From Chryseobacterium balustinum (GTDB lineage: Bacteria; Bacteroidota; Bacteroidia; Flavobacteriales; Weeksellaceae): a stretch of 64,000 nt of DNA. The stretch covers positions 310,001 through 374,000 of the forward strand of contig NZ_FUZE01000002.1 in assembly GCF_900168205.1 (NCBI RefSeq), read 5' to 3'. Positions 51,045 through 60,900 of the stretch are shown piece after piece. Within the stretch, counting starts at the first letter, position 1, and the number at the start of each line of letters is the position of its first letter. Under the pieces are notes generated by a model. That model saw nothing but the letters and a program-made list of their open reading frames with translations, was not told the DNA's origin and searched no databases. Made by a program: the position numbers and the translations under genes.

Positions 51045-51131
51045 ATGTCAACAAAAATGATAAATATAATTTCTTTAAGCAATCCTATCAGAGCTGTGTT
51101 CTTTGGTAGCACTAAATATTTATCTGAATAA
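51045..51131 (+). CDS. 28-residue small ORF, possible small protein or leader peptide
   Basis: Reads MSTKMINIISLSNPIRAVFF followed by GSTKYLSE and a stop. It is preceded by a plausible promoter and followed 32 bases later by a strong terminator, so it forms a complete one-gene unit of about 165 transcribed bases. I do not recognise the peptide; it has a short hydrophobic stretch and two basic residues. It could be a small protein, an sRNA in which the ORF is accidental, or a leader of an attenuated transcript (the EF-G paralogue is 361 bases downstream, though a terminator and 300 bases lie between). No codon evidence is strong at this length. Confidence 0.45.
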   Translation: MSTKMINIISLSNPIRAVFFGSTKYLSE

Positions 51132-51163
51132 CGATCGTCCTTTATAAAACAAAAAATATAACG

Positions 51164-51193
51164 AAGGCCTATCTGTTCAGATAGGTCTTTTTT
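51164..51193 (+). terminator. Terminator after the small ORF
   Basis: AAGGCCTATCTG and CAGATAGGTCTT pair over 12 bp (one G-T) with a TT turn, followed by TTTT. No gene other than the small ORF lies just upstream on this strand. Confidence 0.85.
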
Positions 51194-51492
51194 GCTACCC
51201 TATTTTCAGCTTTTCAATTATTCGAAAAACTTCTGTTGTTCGATGATGAAAGTTGGATTTTTTCTTTAAACGCGAAGTTTCTTATAATTTAGACTGTATA
51301 TTTTCAGTGAGCAAAAAAATAGCGACAAAGTCGCTGATGAAGTACGCTTCTTAAAATCAATTTTATTGATTTAGTCTTTGTCCTCTTAAATTTAGCTTAA
51401 GTTTTAATAAATCTTTGCGTCAAAAAATTCAAAAAAAATATCACTCAACAATATTTCAGAAGTTTAAAAATCAACAATTTAAATTTAACAAA

Positions 51493-53559
51493 ATGAAATA
51501 CAATACACGAAATATAGGGATAATAGCACACGTCGATGCCGGAAAAACCACTCTCACGGAAAGATTGCTTTATTACACAGGAATGATCCATAAAATTGGA
51601 AACGTAGACGATGGAAATACCACGATGGATAAAGACATTCAAGAGAAAAACAGAGGAATAACGATTTCATCTGCTGCGATTTCCACACAATGGAAAAAAG
51701 ATCAGAATGTTTTTAATATCAATATTATTGACACTCCAGGACACATTGATTTCGCAGTGGAAGTTGAACGTTCTTTGAGAGTTTTGGACAGCGTAATTGC
51801 CGTTTTCTGTGCTTCTTCGGGAGTGCAGCCACAAACGGAAAACGTTTGGTTTCAAGCCGAAAAACATGGAATTTCAAAAATATGTTTCATTAATAAGATG
51901 GACAGAATCGGAGCTGATTTCTTTGCCGTTTTAAATGAAATCAAAACTAAACTCAATGCAATTCCTTTGGTTTTGCAAATTCCAATCGGTTCAGAAGACA
52001 ATTTTGAAGGCATTATTGATTTAATTAAACAAAAAGCGTTGTATTGGATGGATGAAAACGGTGAAACAATTATTGAAAAGGAAATTCCTAAAAATTATCA
52101 ATCAGAAGCCAACGAATGGAGAATCAAATTAATGGAAACTTTAGCCGAATTTGACGAAACTTTTTTTGAAATATTCATGGATTCTGAAACTAAAATTTCT
52201 GAAGAAATGATTTTTGAAGCGATACAAAGAACTTGTCAGTCAAGGAGTTTAGTTCCTGTTTTATGCGGTTCTGCTTTTAAAAATAAAGGCGTTCAACCCT
52301 TACTTGATGCGATTGTAAGTTATCTTCCTGCTCCGAATCAATTGCCTTCTATTAAAGGAAAAGATGCCAAAACGGAAGAAACAATCGAGCTTGAAAGAAA
52401 TGAAGAAGAAACTTTTTCAGGGTTGGTTTTCAAGGTTGTGATTGATAAACACATGGGAAAATTGGCGATGCTCAGAATTTATTCAGGAAAAATCAATTCT
52501 GGAGACAATGTTTTGAATGTGAGAACAGCTGAAAATTTCAGAATTTCGAGGATTTTACAGATGCAATCGGACAAAACGTTAACTATTGAAGAAGGAAAAG
52601 CCGGAGATATTGTTGCCTTAACAGGAATAAAAGATGCGAAAACAGGAGATTCTTTATCTTCCATTAAAAGACCTGTCTTGCTTGAATCTATTACGATTCC
52701 AGCTCCGGTTATTCGAGTTTCAATTGAACCGAAAACGAATGCTGATGAAAAATCTTTCGGTTTGGTTTTAGCCAAAATTCAGGAAGAAGACCCTTCGTTG
52801 GTTGTTGAAAGAGACAAACAAACGGGAGAAACTTTATTGAGTGGTTTGGGAGAATTGCATCTTGAAGTAACTTTAGAAAAAATAAGATTGACTCATGGAA
52901 TTGAAATCAATCAGGGAAAACCTAAAGTTTCTTACCGGGAAATTTTAACCGAAACCAGAAGGCACAGAGAAAAACTTTCCAAACAAAACGGTGGAAGCGG
53001 ACAATTTGCCGACATTACTTTTGAAATTGGACCTCGTGAAGACAACGAGATTGGTTTGAAGTTTATCAACCAAATCAAAGGCGGTGTAATTTCGAATGAG
53101 TTTATTCCGTCTATTGAGAAAGGTTTCAGAGAAGCGATGGAAAATGGAACTTTGAGCGGAAATCCTCTGGAAAGTATGAAAATTACACTTTTGGATGGAT
53201 CTACTCACTCGGAAGATTCTAAAGCTTATGATTTTGAAATGGCTGCGAGAGATGGTTTTAGAGCGATTGCGAAAAGCTGTAAACCGAAATTATTAGAACC
53301 AATCATGCAGGTTGAAATTCAAAGCATTGAAGAATACACCGGAGTTGTGACTGCCGATATCAACAAACGAAGAGGAATAATTACTTCGATTGATGAAAAA
53401 TCAGGAAGAAAAATTTTCGCAGCGGAAGTTCCTTTGGCTTCTACTTTTGGATATATTTCTGATCTGAGAACTTTGACAAGCGGTAGAGCTTCGATCAGCA
53501 TGAAATTGTCGCACTATGCTTTAGTGCCTGATTTCATTGCGAATACATTAATAACCTAA
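51493..53559 (+). CDS. Elongation factor G paralogue (EF-G family GTPase)
   Basis: 688 residues from ATG 51493 (MKYNTRNIGIIAHVDAGKTT); the frame opens upstream at 51415 but that part is not conserved. All GTPase motifs are intact: AHVDAGKTT (G1), RGITISSA (G2), DTPGHIDF (G3, with the catalytic His), NKMDR (G4) and CGSAFKNKG (G5). Domains II-V follow, including GELHLEVTLEKIR and SREILTETRRHRE. It is more EF-G than TetM in length and order. Being isolated from rpsL/rpsG, it is a second EF-G-like factor, perhaps used in recycling, stress or starvation. The 300 bases before it hold a hairpin AGCGAC-AAA-GTCGCT (51322-51336) and no ORF. Confidence 0.9.
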   Translation: MKYNTRNIGIIAHVDAGKTTLTERLLYYTGMIHKIGNVDDGNTTMDKDIQEKNRGITISSAAISTQWKKDQNVFNINIIDTPGHIDFAVEVERSLRVLDSVIAVFCASSGVQPQTENVWFQAEKHGISKICFINKMDRIGADFFAVLNEIKTKLNAIPLVLQIPIGSEDNFEGIIDLIKQKALYWMDENGETIIEKEIPKNYQSEANEWRIKLMETLAEFDETFFEIFMDSETKISEEMIFEAIQRTCQSRSLVPVLCGSAFKNKGVQPLLDAIVSYLPAPNQLPSIKGKDAKTEETIELERNEEETFSGLVFKVVIDKHMGKLAMLRIYSGKINSGDNVLNVRTAENFRISRILQMQSDKTLTIEEGKAGDIVALTGIKDAKTGDSLSSIKRPVLLESITIPAPVIRVSIEPKTNADEKSFGLVLAKIQEEDPSLVVERDKQTGETLLSGLGELHLEVTLEKIRLTHGIEINQGKPKVSYREILTETRRHREKLSKQNGGSGQFADITFEIGPREDNEIGLKFINQIKGGVISNEFIPSIEKGFREAMENGTLSGNPLESMKITLLDGSTHSEDSKAYDFEMAARDGFRAIAKSCKPKLLEPIMQVEIQSIEEYTGVVTADINKRRGIITSIDEKSGRKIFAAEVPLASTFGYISDLRTLTSGRASISMKLSHYALVPDFIANTLIT

Positions 53560-53562
53560 AAA

Positions 53563-53600
53563 ACGAGGGCTGTAAATTTTATTTTGCAGTCCTTGTTTGG
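53563..53600 (+). terminator. Terminator after the EF-G paralogue
   Basis: ACGAGGGCTGTAAA and TTTGCAGTCCTTGT pair over 14 bp with three G-T pairs; a T-rich run follows. Confidence 0.7.
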
Positions 53601-53838
53601 TTATTAAAAACTTTAGATTATCATTCAGATTCTACTTCATTTATTGAGCATATTATTCAAGAGATTTTAGATTAAGAATAATAAATTTCTTTAAAAATCC
53701 TCCAAGCGTAAATATTATTTTAAACAAAACAACAGACAATCACATATTTTAACAAATAAATCACAATTAAAACAACTATTATTAGATTAAAAACTAAAAA
53801 TAATAGCAAAAACACAGAAATTACTCAAAAACTATAAG

Positions 53839-53846
53839 TATATTTG
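53839..53846 (+). promoter_or_regulatory. -7 promoter element of the LamG T9SS gene
   Basis: TATATTTG, an exact match, 24 bases before the ATG at 53870. The rest of the gap 53601-53838 is AT-rich and holds one weak inverted repeat (CTATTATT...AATAATAG) but no ORF. Confidence 0.55.
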
Positions 53847-53869
53847 AGAAACCATTAAAATTAATACTC

Positions 53870-54805
53870 ATGAAAAGAATCTTTCTACTATCTTCAGTTC
53901 TATTTTCTTTATTCGCAAAAGCACAAACGCCAGCTTATGTTCCGTCTTCAGGACTAGTTGCCTGGTGGGGTTTTAGCGGCAGTGCAATCGATTACAGTGG
54001 GAATTCAAATGATTTAACTGTCAATGGAGCAACGTTGACGGCAGACCGTAACGGAACCGCAAATTCGGCATACGCTTTCAACGGAAGTAGCGGACATTTA
54101 ACAAGATCCACTCTTTCTTACAATTTTGCACAAAGCGGAACTTATTCAATATCATTTTGGATGAAAAAAACCGGAAATTCTGAAGGCGTAGCAATGATGA
54201 GTGGCTCAAACACAGGAGGCAACTTCATTTGGCTTCTACAATGCGATGCTACAAAAACTATTTTTGGAACCAATAAACAAGGAGAATCCTGGACTTGGGC
54301 AAACGGACCCAATTATTCTACCACCGCATGGGAACATTTCGTAGCCGTTTACAACGCTCAAACCATGCAGCTTTACAAAAACGGAACCTTAGTAGCAACC
54401 ACTACGAACACCTACACCAACTCAACATCAGCCGCAATGCCTTTTTATATTGGAAGAGCGATTGGCGGTGGAAATATTGCTGCAAGTATTGATGATGTAG
54501 GAATTTGGAGCAGAGCACTTTCTACAACTGAAATTGCACAATTATACAGCAGTAATCTTTCAACAAGTGATATAAAATCTACAAAAGCCAATATCAGTAT
54601 TGCTCCAAACCCGGTAAATGATATCCTGTATGTAAATATTCCCTTAAAAGGTAAAAATACATACAAGATTATTGATGTTAACGGCAGAGCAGTATTAAAA
54701 GGAGAATTAAATGATTCAAAAAACATTAATGTTTCTCTTCTTACAAAAGGAGCCTATTTCCTTGAAGTTGAAGGCATATCTAGTTTAAAGTTTATAAAAA
54801 AATAA
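53870..54805 (+). CDS. Secreted LamG-domain protein with T9SS type A sorting signal
   Basis: 311 residues. Signal peptide (MKRIFLLSSVLFSLFAKAQ), then a LamG/concanavalin-like jelly roll (GLVAWWGFSGSAIDYSGNSNDLTVNGATLTADR, TWANGPNYSTTAWEHFVAVYN and IDDVGIWSRALSTTEIAQLYSS, residues about 25-225) and a type A T9SS domain (NISIAPNPVNDILYVNIPLKGKNTYKIIDVNGR... FLEVEGISSLKFIKK). LamG domains bind sugars or proteins. Likely a surface or secreted adhesin; it stands alone. Confidence 0.92.
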   Translation: MKRIFLLSSVLFSLFAKAQTPAYVPSSGLVAWWGFSGSAIDYSGNSNDLTVNGATLTADRNGTANSAYAFNGSSGHLTRSTLSYNFAQSGTYSISFWMKKTGNSEGVAMMSGSNTGGNFIWLLQCDATKTIFGTNKQGESWTWANGPNYSTTAWEHFVAVYNAQTMQLYKNGTLVATTTNTYTNSTSAAMPFYIGRAIGGGNIAASIDDVGIWSRALSTTEIAQLYSSNLSTSDIKSTKANISIAPNPVNDILYVNIPLKGKNTYKIIDVNGRAVLKGELNDSKNINVSLLTKGAYFLEVEGISSLKFIKK

Positions 54806-54811
54806 CAAATA

Positions 54812-54845
54812 AAAACCGCTTCAATTTGAATCTTGAAGCGGTTTT
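54812..54845. terminator. Bidirectional terminator
   Basis: AAAACCGCTTCAA and TTGAAGCGGTTTT form a 13-bp perfect stem with an 8-base loop, between the LamG gene and the convergent SulP gene. Confidence 0.88.
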
Positions 54846-54869
54846 ATTTTTATCAATCATAATCCTCAA

Positions 54870-56408
54870 TCATTTCTGCGGCATCACCTTATAGGTAGTA
54901 TCTTCCTGAATATTTACTTCAATTACTGCTTCAGCATTTTTCAACATTTTCCGACAATCTTCGCTAAGATATTTTAAATGTAATTTTTTGTTTTGCTGAG
55001 CATATTTTTTAGAAAGCTTGTCTAAAGCGTCGATTGCACTCATATCAACAATTCTGCTTTCTTTGAAATCAATAACCACTTCCTCTGGATCATTTTCAGG
55101 ATCAAATTTATCGGTAAAGGTGGTAACAGAACCAAAAAAAAGAGGTCCGAAAATTTCATAATATTTTACACCATTTTCATCAAAATGCTTTCTTGCACGA
55201 ATTCTTTTGGCATTATCCCAGGCAAAAACTAGGGCTGAAATAACCACTCCAATTAAAACAGCTAAAGCCAGATTGTGCAAAACTATCGTGATTAAAGCTA
55301 CTGTAATTCCCACAAAAATATCTGATTTTGGCATTTTATTGACAATCCTAATCGAAACCCATTGAAATGTACTTATTGCAACCATCATCATTACACCCAC
55401 CAAAGCAGCCATCGGAATTTTTTCTATAAACGGAGCTCCGACAAGGATGATAATTAAAATAGTAATGGATGCAATTATTCCAGAAAGTCTAGCCCTTGAA
55501 CCGGCATTTAGATTTACCAAAGTTTGGGCAACCATTGCACAACCTCCCATTCCACCGAAGAATCCGTTTGTAATATTAGCTAAACCCTGAGCGACAGATT
55601 CTTTATTGGCACTTCCTTTTGAATTGGTAATTTCATCGACCATTGACAGCGTCAAAAGAGATTCTATCAAACCAACACCTGCCATAATCAAAGCATAAGG
55701 AAAAATAATCTGCAAAGTTTCTAATGAAAAAGGAAGCTTTGGGATATGGAAACTTGGTAAACTACCACTTATATTGGCAATATCGGCCACTGTCTTCGTA
55801 TTAACTCCAAAGCCTAAAACGATTCCAAAAACAACTAATATCGCAACTAAAGAAGCAGGAACTACTTTTGTTATTTTTGGAAAGAAATAAACAATAGCAA
55901 TCGTTAAAGTCGTTAAACCCAACATGATATATAAAGATGAGCCTTGCAACCAACTTACTACTCCATTTGTATCCGTAATTTTAAACTGTTCCACTTGAGC
56001 CATAAAAATAATGACGGCTAAACCATTTAGAAAACCATACATTACAGGCTGCGGAATGAGTCTAACAAATTTTCCTAATTTAAAAATCCCTACAAAAAGC
56101 TGTAAAACTCCGGCTAAAATTACGGTGGCAAAGAGATATTCTATTCCGTGAGATTGTATTAACGCAATTAAAACAACGATTGTTGCTCCTGCTCCGCCGG
56201 AAACCATTCCTGGACGGCCACCCAAAACCGCAGTTACCAACCCCATCATGAAAGCTGCATACAATCCGACTAATGGAGAAAGCCCTGCCAAAATTGCAAA
56301 TGAAAGCGATTCTGGAATCATGGTCATCGCAACGGTAAAACCAGCTAAAACCTCATTTTTAAGATTTATTTTTTTGGAAAAGTCAAATAAAGCTAAAGAC
56401 GGCATCAT
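54870..56408 (-). CDS. SulP family anion transporter with STAS domain
   Basis: 512 residues. 10-12 membrane segments with SLSFAILAGLSPLVGLYAAFMMGLVTAVLGGRPGMVSG, the diagnostic start of SulP transporters, then a C-terminal STAS domain (VIDFKESRIVDMSAIDALDKLSKKYAQQ). SulP members carry sulfate, bicarbonate or other anions; the substrate cannot be told. It is transcribed alone, toward the LamG gene. Confidence 0.93.
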   Translation of the reverse strand: MMPSLALFDFSKKINLKNEVLAGFTVAMTMIPESLSFAILAGLSPLVGLYAAFMMGLVTAVLGGRPGMVSGGAGATIVVLIALIQSHGIEYLFATVILAGVLQLFVGIFKLGKFVRLIPQPVMYGFLNGLAVIIFMAQVEQFKITDTNGVVSWLQGSSLYIMLGLTTLTIAIVYFFPKITKVVPASLVAILVVFGIVLGFGVNTKTVADIANISGSLPSFHIPKLPFSLETLQIIFPYALIMAGVGLIESLLTLSMVDEITNSKGSANKESVAQGLANITNGFFGGMGGCAMVAQTLVNLNAGSRARLSGIIASITILIIILVGAPFIEKIPMAALVGVMMMVAISTFQWVSIRIVNKMPKSDIFVGITVALITIVLHNLALAVLIGVVISALVFAWDNAKRIRARKHFDENGVKYYEIFGPLFFGSVTTFTDKFDPENDPEEVVIDFKESRIVDMSAIDALDKLSKKYAQQNKKLHLKYLSEDCRKMLKNAEAVIEVNIQEDTTYKVMPQK

Positions 56409-57134
56409 TATATATTATAATATTATTGAAAATTACATAAATTAATTATTAAATATAAAATAGTACATAAATAAACTATTTTATATTTTCATTTAATCAA
56501 AAAAGAATTTTATTATTCCTTTTGCAAAAATAAGACTTCTCAATTACTATTAGGTCAACAAAGATTACTATTCATCAACTGTTGAATTGTATTGTATTGA
56601 AAATGTATAAGAAAGAAGTAATATGAATTTTGATAACATTGCATTATACCCTATTTTAACACCCTATTATCAACATAAATTAAATTTTATTAACGTACGA
56701 ATAAAAAAATAATAGTGATTTATTCGTCTTTTTTTTTAAATTTGAAAAACAAACAAGACAAGTATTAAATATATTTGAACAATATTATATCAAATCGTCT
56801 AGTATAACAGCGATAGAGAATTTTTAATAAATTTAATTAATATCAAATTTTTATTAAATCACTCTTTAAGTAATTGTTGTAAGATTTGAAATCATTATTC
56901 AGATTATATATATAATTTTATATTTTGTTTGCAAACCAATCACAAAACACAAATTGCTGAAAATCAATTTTTTACAATCAACCAAACATTAAAATTGTAA
57001 AGTAATTAGACAGCTATTTTTAAGAGCAACTCACAACCATGTAGAAATTGTTTCACAATTTAATTACAGGGCTCTCAAAATCATTCATTTACTCCACAAA
57101 TACGATTAATTTAAAAAAAAGCGATTATCAATAA
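56409..57134. promoter_or_regulatory. Long AT-rich intergenic region, 726 bases, without a convincing gene
   Basis: Between the divergent SulP and HTH genes. It holds two exact TAnnTTTG matches on the plus strand, TAAATTTG (56737-56744) and TATATTTG (56770-56777), and a 9-bp inverted repeat ACGAATAAA/TTTATTCGT (56697-56727) followed by nine Ts, a terminator-like hairpin with no gene before it. A small RNA ending there is possible but I see no clear promoter. The rest is AT-rich and unstructured. Confidence 0.4.
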
Positions 57135-57554
57135 ATGTTATACAAAAACATACATATAGGTAAGTACATTAAGGAAATGGTAGACCACAAAAACATTTCT
57201 ATAGAAAGAATCTGTAATTTTCTTGCAAAAGATGAAGAATTTGTTGAGAACATATACGAAAGCAAATCAATAGACACAGATATCTTATTAAGATGGAGCA
57301 AGCTGCTAGAATATGATTTTTTCAGGTTATACAGCTCACATTTGATACTATATGCTCCCCCAGCAGCAGTAAACAAAACCGACACTCCAAAATCTGACAA
57401 AACACCACAATTCAGAAAAAACATTTACACTCAGGAAATAAAAAATTTCATTTTAAGCAAAATCGAGTCTGGAGAAATGACTCAAGCTGAGGTAATTAAA
57501 GAATATTCTATTCCAAAGAGCACATTACACCGTTGGATTCAGAAAAAAATATAA
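57135..57554 (+). CDS. HTH protein of a flavobacterial two-gene module (first gene)
   Basis: 139 residues, MLYKNIHIGKYIKEMVDHKN... It has an N-terminal 80-residue domain with RICNFLAKDEEFVENIYESKSIDTDILLRWSKLLEYDFFRLYSSHLILY, a linker with Pro and Lys, and a C-terminal helix-turn-helix like those of IS-type OrfA proteins (ILSKIESGEMTQAEVIKEYSIPKSTLHRWIQKK). I remember the same pair of genes, in several copies, in Chryseobacterium genomes, where they are often annotated as transposases. No transposase catalytic domain or terminal repeats are here, so regulation is at least as likely. The next gene starts 23 bases on. Confidence 0.8.
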   Translation: MLYKNIHIGKYIKEMVDHKNISIERICNFLAKDEEFVENIYESKSIDTDILLRWSKLLEYDFFRLYSSHLILYAPPAAVNKTDTPKSDKTPQFRKNIYTQEIKNFILSKIESGEMTQAEVIKEYSIPKSTLHRWIQKKI

Positions 57555-57577
57555 TCAACCAAAATCACACTATTTTT

Positions 57578-57910
57578 ATGAGACCAAATTACAACAGGAT
57601 CTACCAAGATCTTTTACAACAACAGTATCCGGAAAAGCTGGAATGCCCTAAAATTAAAGAACATTTAGGCAGATTAGACTCAACGGAAGAGATTTTAAAG
57701 CTGAATCAAAGACTTTTTAAACAAAACAAAGAGACTTCTAAAACCAACCAGCAGCTTAAAACCTACGACAAAAAAACCATGATGAAGCTTCTGACTTATC
57801 AGAAAAAGCACGATTTCTCTACCAGTTTTATGTCGAGAAAATACAACATCAGCCGAACTACTTTTTCTAAATGGAAAAAAATACTTGAAAAAGAGCTTCA
57901 GCCAATTTAA
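57578..57910 (+). CDS. HTH protein of a flavobacterial two-gene module (second gene)
   Basis: 110 residues from ATG 57578 (MRPNYNRIYQDLLQQQYPEK). The N-terminal half has the segment CPKIKEHLGRLDSTEEILKLNQRLFKQNKETSKTNQQL; the C-terminal half is a second helix-turn-helix (MMKLLTYQKKHDFSTSFMSRKYNISRTTFSKWKKILEKEL). The frame opens upstream at 57533, overlapping the first gene, but the ATG is the natural start. Its function is not known. Confidence 0.8.
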   Translation: MRPNYNRIYQDLLQQQYPEKLECPKIKEHLGRLDSTEEILKLNQRLFKQNKETSKTNQQLKTYDKKTMMKLLTYQKKHDFSTSFMSRKYNISRTTFSKWKKILEKELQPI

Positions 57911-57920
57911 AAGTATAACA

Positions 57921-57953
57921 AAAAAAACACTACATTTTCAGTAGTGTTTTTTT
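57921..57953. terminator. Bidirectional terminator
   Basis: AAAACACTAC and GTAGTGTTTT form a 10-bp stem with a 7-base loop, between the HTH pair and the convergent ATPase gene. Confidence 0.85.
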
Positions 57954-57963
57954 ATCATCCATT

Positions 57964-60900
57964 TCAATTTTTATTTAAAACATCTTTTATTCCATCGAGA
58001 CCTTCGCTGAATTGAGCTAATAATGCAATCACCTGCATCATTCGGTCATTTTCACCTAAACCTTTTATTGATTTATTCTTTACAAAAGTTTTTTTAATTT
58101 CTTGCCAACGCGAATTTTCATCTTCCGAAAGTATATTCATCAATTCCTTCAATTTAAGCATATTCGCTTCTGCTCCGGTTGTTAATGTTTGAGATTCATT
58201 TTGGTAATGATTTAAAACAATCTGCAGTACTTCTTCCTCTTTTAAAATCGGCTGAATCTGTGTAATGAGTTTATTCATATTTCGGTAAGAACCCTGTAGT
58301 TTGAAAGATGGTTCGTTACGATAATCATCAGACATAGCCGCAGAAGCAATGTATTGCTTATTCACTTTTAAAACAATATTTCTTACTTTCAAGATGTTTT
58401 CGAGTACCTTTCTAAAATCTGAAATTTCGTTTGAACTAAAGTTTCCTGCCAAATCTACATTCGGAGAATTAGACTGAACACTGTCATACAAATGATACAG
58501 ATTTTCCATTCCAAACTGAGTCAATCGGGTAAGATAATCGTTTGACATCAAAGAATTTTCAATCAAACTTAAATCAAACAACTCAGTTTTATTGCCTGAA
58601 ATTTCGCCTAAATTATAAGTATCGGAACGGTTTGCCAACATATCAGGAATTTTGAATTTCTCACCGCTTTCAGTGTAAGGATTTCCGGCCATCACCAAAC
58701 AGAAACGTTTTGACCTTAAATCATAGGTTTTACTTTCACCATTGTAAATCCCTTCAATCTTTCGCTGTCCGTCTGCCAAAGAAATAAATTTCTGTAAAAA
58801 TTCCGGATTACAGTGCTGAATATCGTCAAGATATAACATCACATTATCACCCATTTCCAAAGCCAAATTCAACTTTTCAAGTTCCTGTTTTGCTCCTGCA
58901 TTTTTTGCTTCGCTCGGATCTGTGGAAACAATATCATGACCAATTGACGGGCCATTGATCTTTATGAAAACCAATCCCATTCGATCTGCCATATATTCCA
59001 TCAACGTAGTTTTTCCGTAACCAGGAGGCGAAACGAGGAGCAACATTCCCATTCTGTCGGTACGTTTATCATTTCCTACTGTTCCTAATTGTTTAGCCAA
59101 ATTGGCACCAATCAACGGAAAATAAACATCGTTAATCAATCTGTTTCTTACAAATGAACTTAAAACCTGCGATTTGAAAGTATCAATTTTCAAGGCTTTC
59201 TTTTTATCGTTTACCCATTTTGCTTTTAATTCCTGAAACTGCTTGTATTTCGGAACAACCACTCCATTGAAATGAGTTAGACGAGCTGTAAATTCATAAT
59301 AATTTAAACTGTAGTCAAGATCTTTTTCTAAAGATTTCAAACCTTTAAGAATCGCTTCATAAGCGATATGAAGAATGTTTTTAGTATCAAAATGTTGTGT
59401 TACAAAAAACACAGCCGTTTCTTTTTTAATATCATCTTCAAAATTGAGTTCTGAATTAAATAAAAAGGCATTTAAAGCACTTTCAGCAATAGAAAAACAA
59501 GCAGCTGGATACTTTTTCAACGCATCGAGCTGGTCGATAAATTCGAGGTCTTTCCCTTTTTCTTTGAGATCTTTTAAAAATGATTCATATAATAAACCTG
59601 CTTTTTCTGAAACTAAAAAGGCAGATTTGTTTTCTTTTCTTAAATAAAATGCAGCATTCAGACAATTTACCTCAGCAAAAAGATGATTAGCCAAAGCAAA
59701 TGATTTTATTTCACTCGATAATTCATCATTAAGATACTGAAAACCTTTATCCGTCGTAAATGATTTTGAAACCAATGCTGCAGCCTCAAACTGTTTCTGA
59801 TAATACTCTTTTTTTTCTTCATTCAGAAAATACCAAAATAATTGCGCTAAAGCCCGTTCTTTCGGAGTAAACTGCATCAATCCTAATTCATTATGCATTT
59901 GCTGAAGTTTTGAAACGATTGTCAATGCATCTTCATCGTGAATTCCTTTCACCAAACCTTCCCCAAAATGCTCCGTCATAAACTGCTGAATTGCAATTCG
60001 GTTTTGTTCTTCGGTATTGATATTTTTATTGTTTAAAAAAACATTCCATGCTAAATATTCGAAGCGTTTTACATTAGAATTTTCAGAAATATATTCCTGA
60101 TTCCAGACTTCTTTGTAATCTAAAATGGTTTCAAAATTCAATGGCTCATAAAATCCGGTTCCTGTCAAATGATAATAATACTGCGCATTTCTCAACACCA
60201 AAGTAAGATCTAATTTCTGACGGTTGACTGCAAATTTGTAATCACCTAAAGCAATCACATTGTCACCGTCGGCATAGATTTCTTTTTTATCTTTAAGCTT
60301 TCTGACCGCTTCCTGCTGAGAAGTTTTCAATAAAGTCTGAATTTCTTCCGCTTTTGCAGAATCCTCAAAATCCATCAACTGTCGGGAAATATCTCTGATT
60401 TTTTCAACCATTAAATCGGTAGCGAAATATCCGTTTATCTCATTTTCAGAATCAAAAGACTCACCTTTCGTCTGAACAGATTTTAAAATTCGTTGTGCAG
60501 AATCGTATAAACTTTGAGTCCGTTTATTTCTAGACTCCGTTAACTGAACTCTTTTGTTTTGGAAATGACTATAAACCTCTTCTCTTTTTTCACCAATTTT
60601 CTCGATAAATTCATCAAAATCAACAAATTTTGTTTCCATTTCCTCCAACTGAATGGAAAGTTTGGTTAAATATTCATCACATTTTTCGGGAGTTTGAGAC
60701 AATTCAAGAAAGTTAATCACTGACTGATCAAACAACGTCATTTGTGCCTGAAAATCTGCAGATAATTCTTTACCTGAAATTTCTCTTTTTCTTTTAGAAA
60801 GTTCTAATCTTTCCTGATTTAATCTTGCAAAAATCACAGAAATATTTTCAATAATCTGTGTCGATTGTGAAGTGTCTTCAATTTTTAAATTATTGACAAT

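Noticed and set aside
50803..51060. 85-codon open frame upstream of the small ORF
   Set aside because: AT-rich (Phe, Ile, Lys, Asn) in non-coding DNA, with no promoter just before it, and it covers the small ORF's own promoter; probably chance.
51265..51426. Large inverted repeat TTTAAACGCGAAGTTTC / AATAAATCTTTGCGTC upstream of the EF-G paralogue
   Set aside because: Only about 13 of 20 bases match; too weak to separate from chance in AT-rich DNA.
51493..53559. Ribosomal protection (TetM-type) resistance gene
   Set aside because: Motif order and length fit EF-G better; TetM-type proteins lack the clean EF-G domain IV/V pattern seen here.
57135..57910. Complete insertion sequence
   Set aside because: No transposase catalytic domain, no inverted ends and no target duplication around the two HTH genes.
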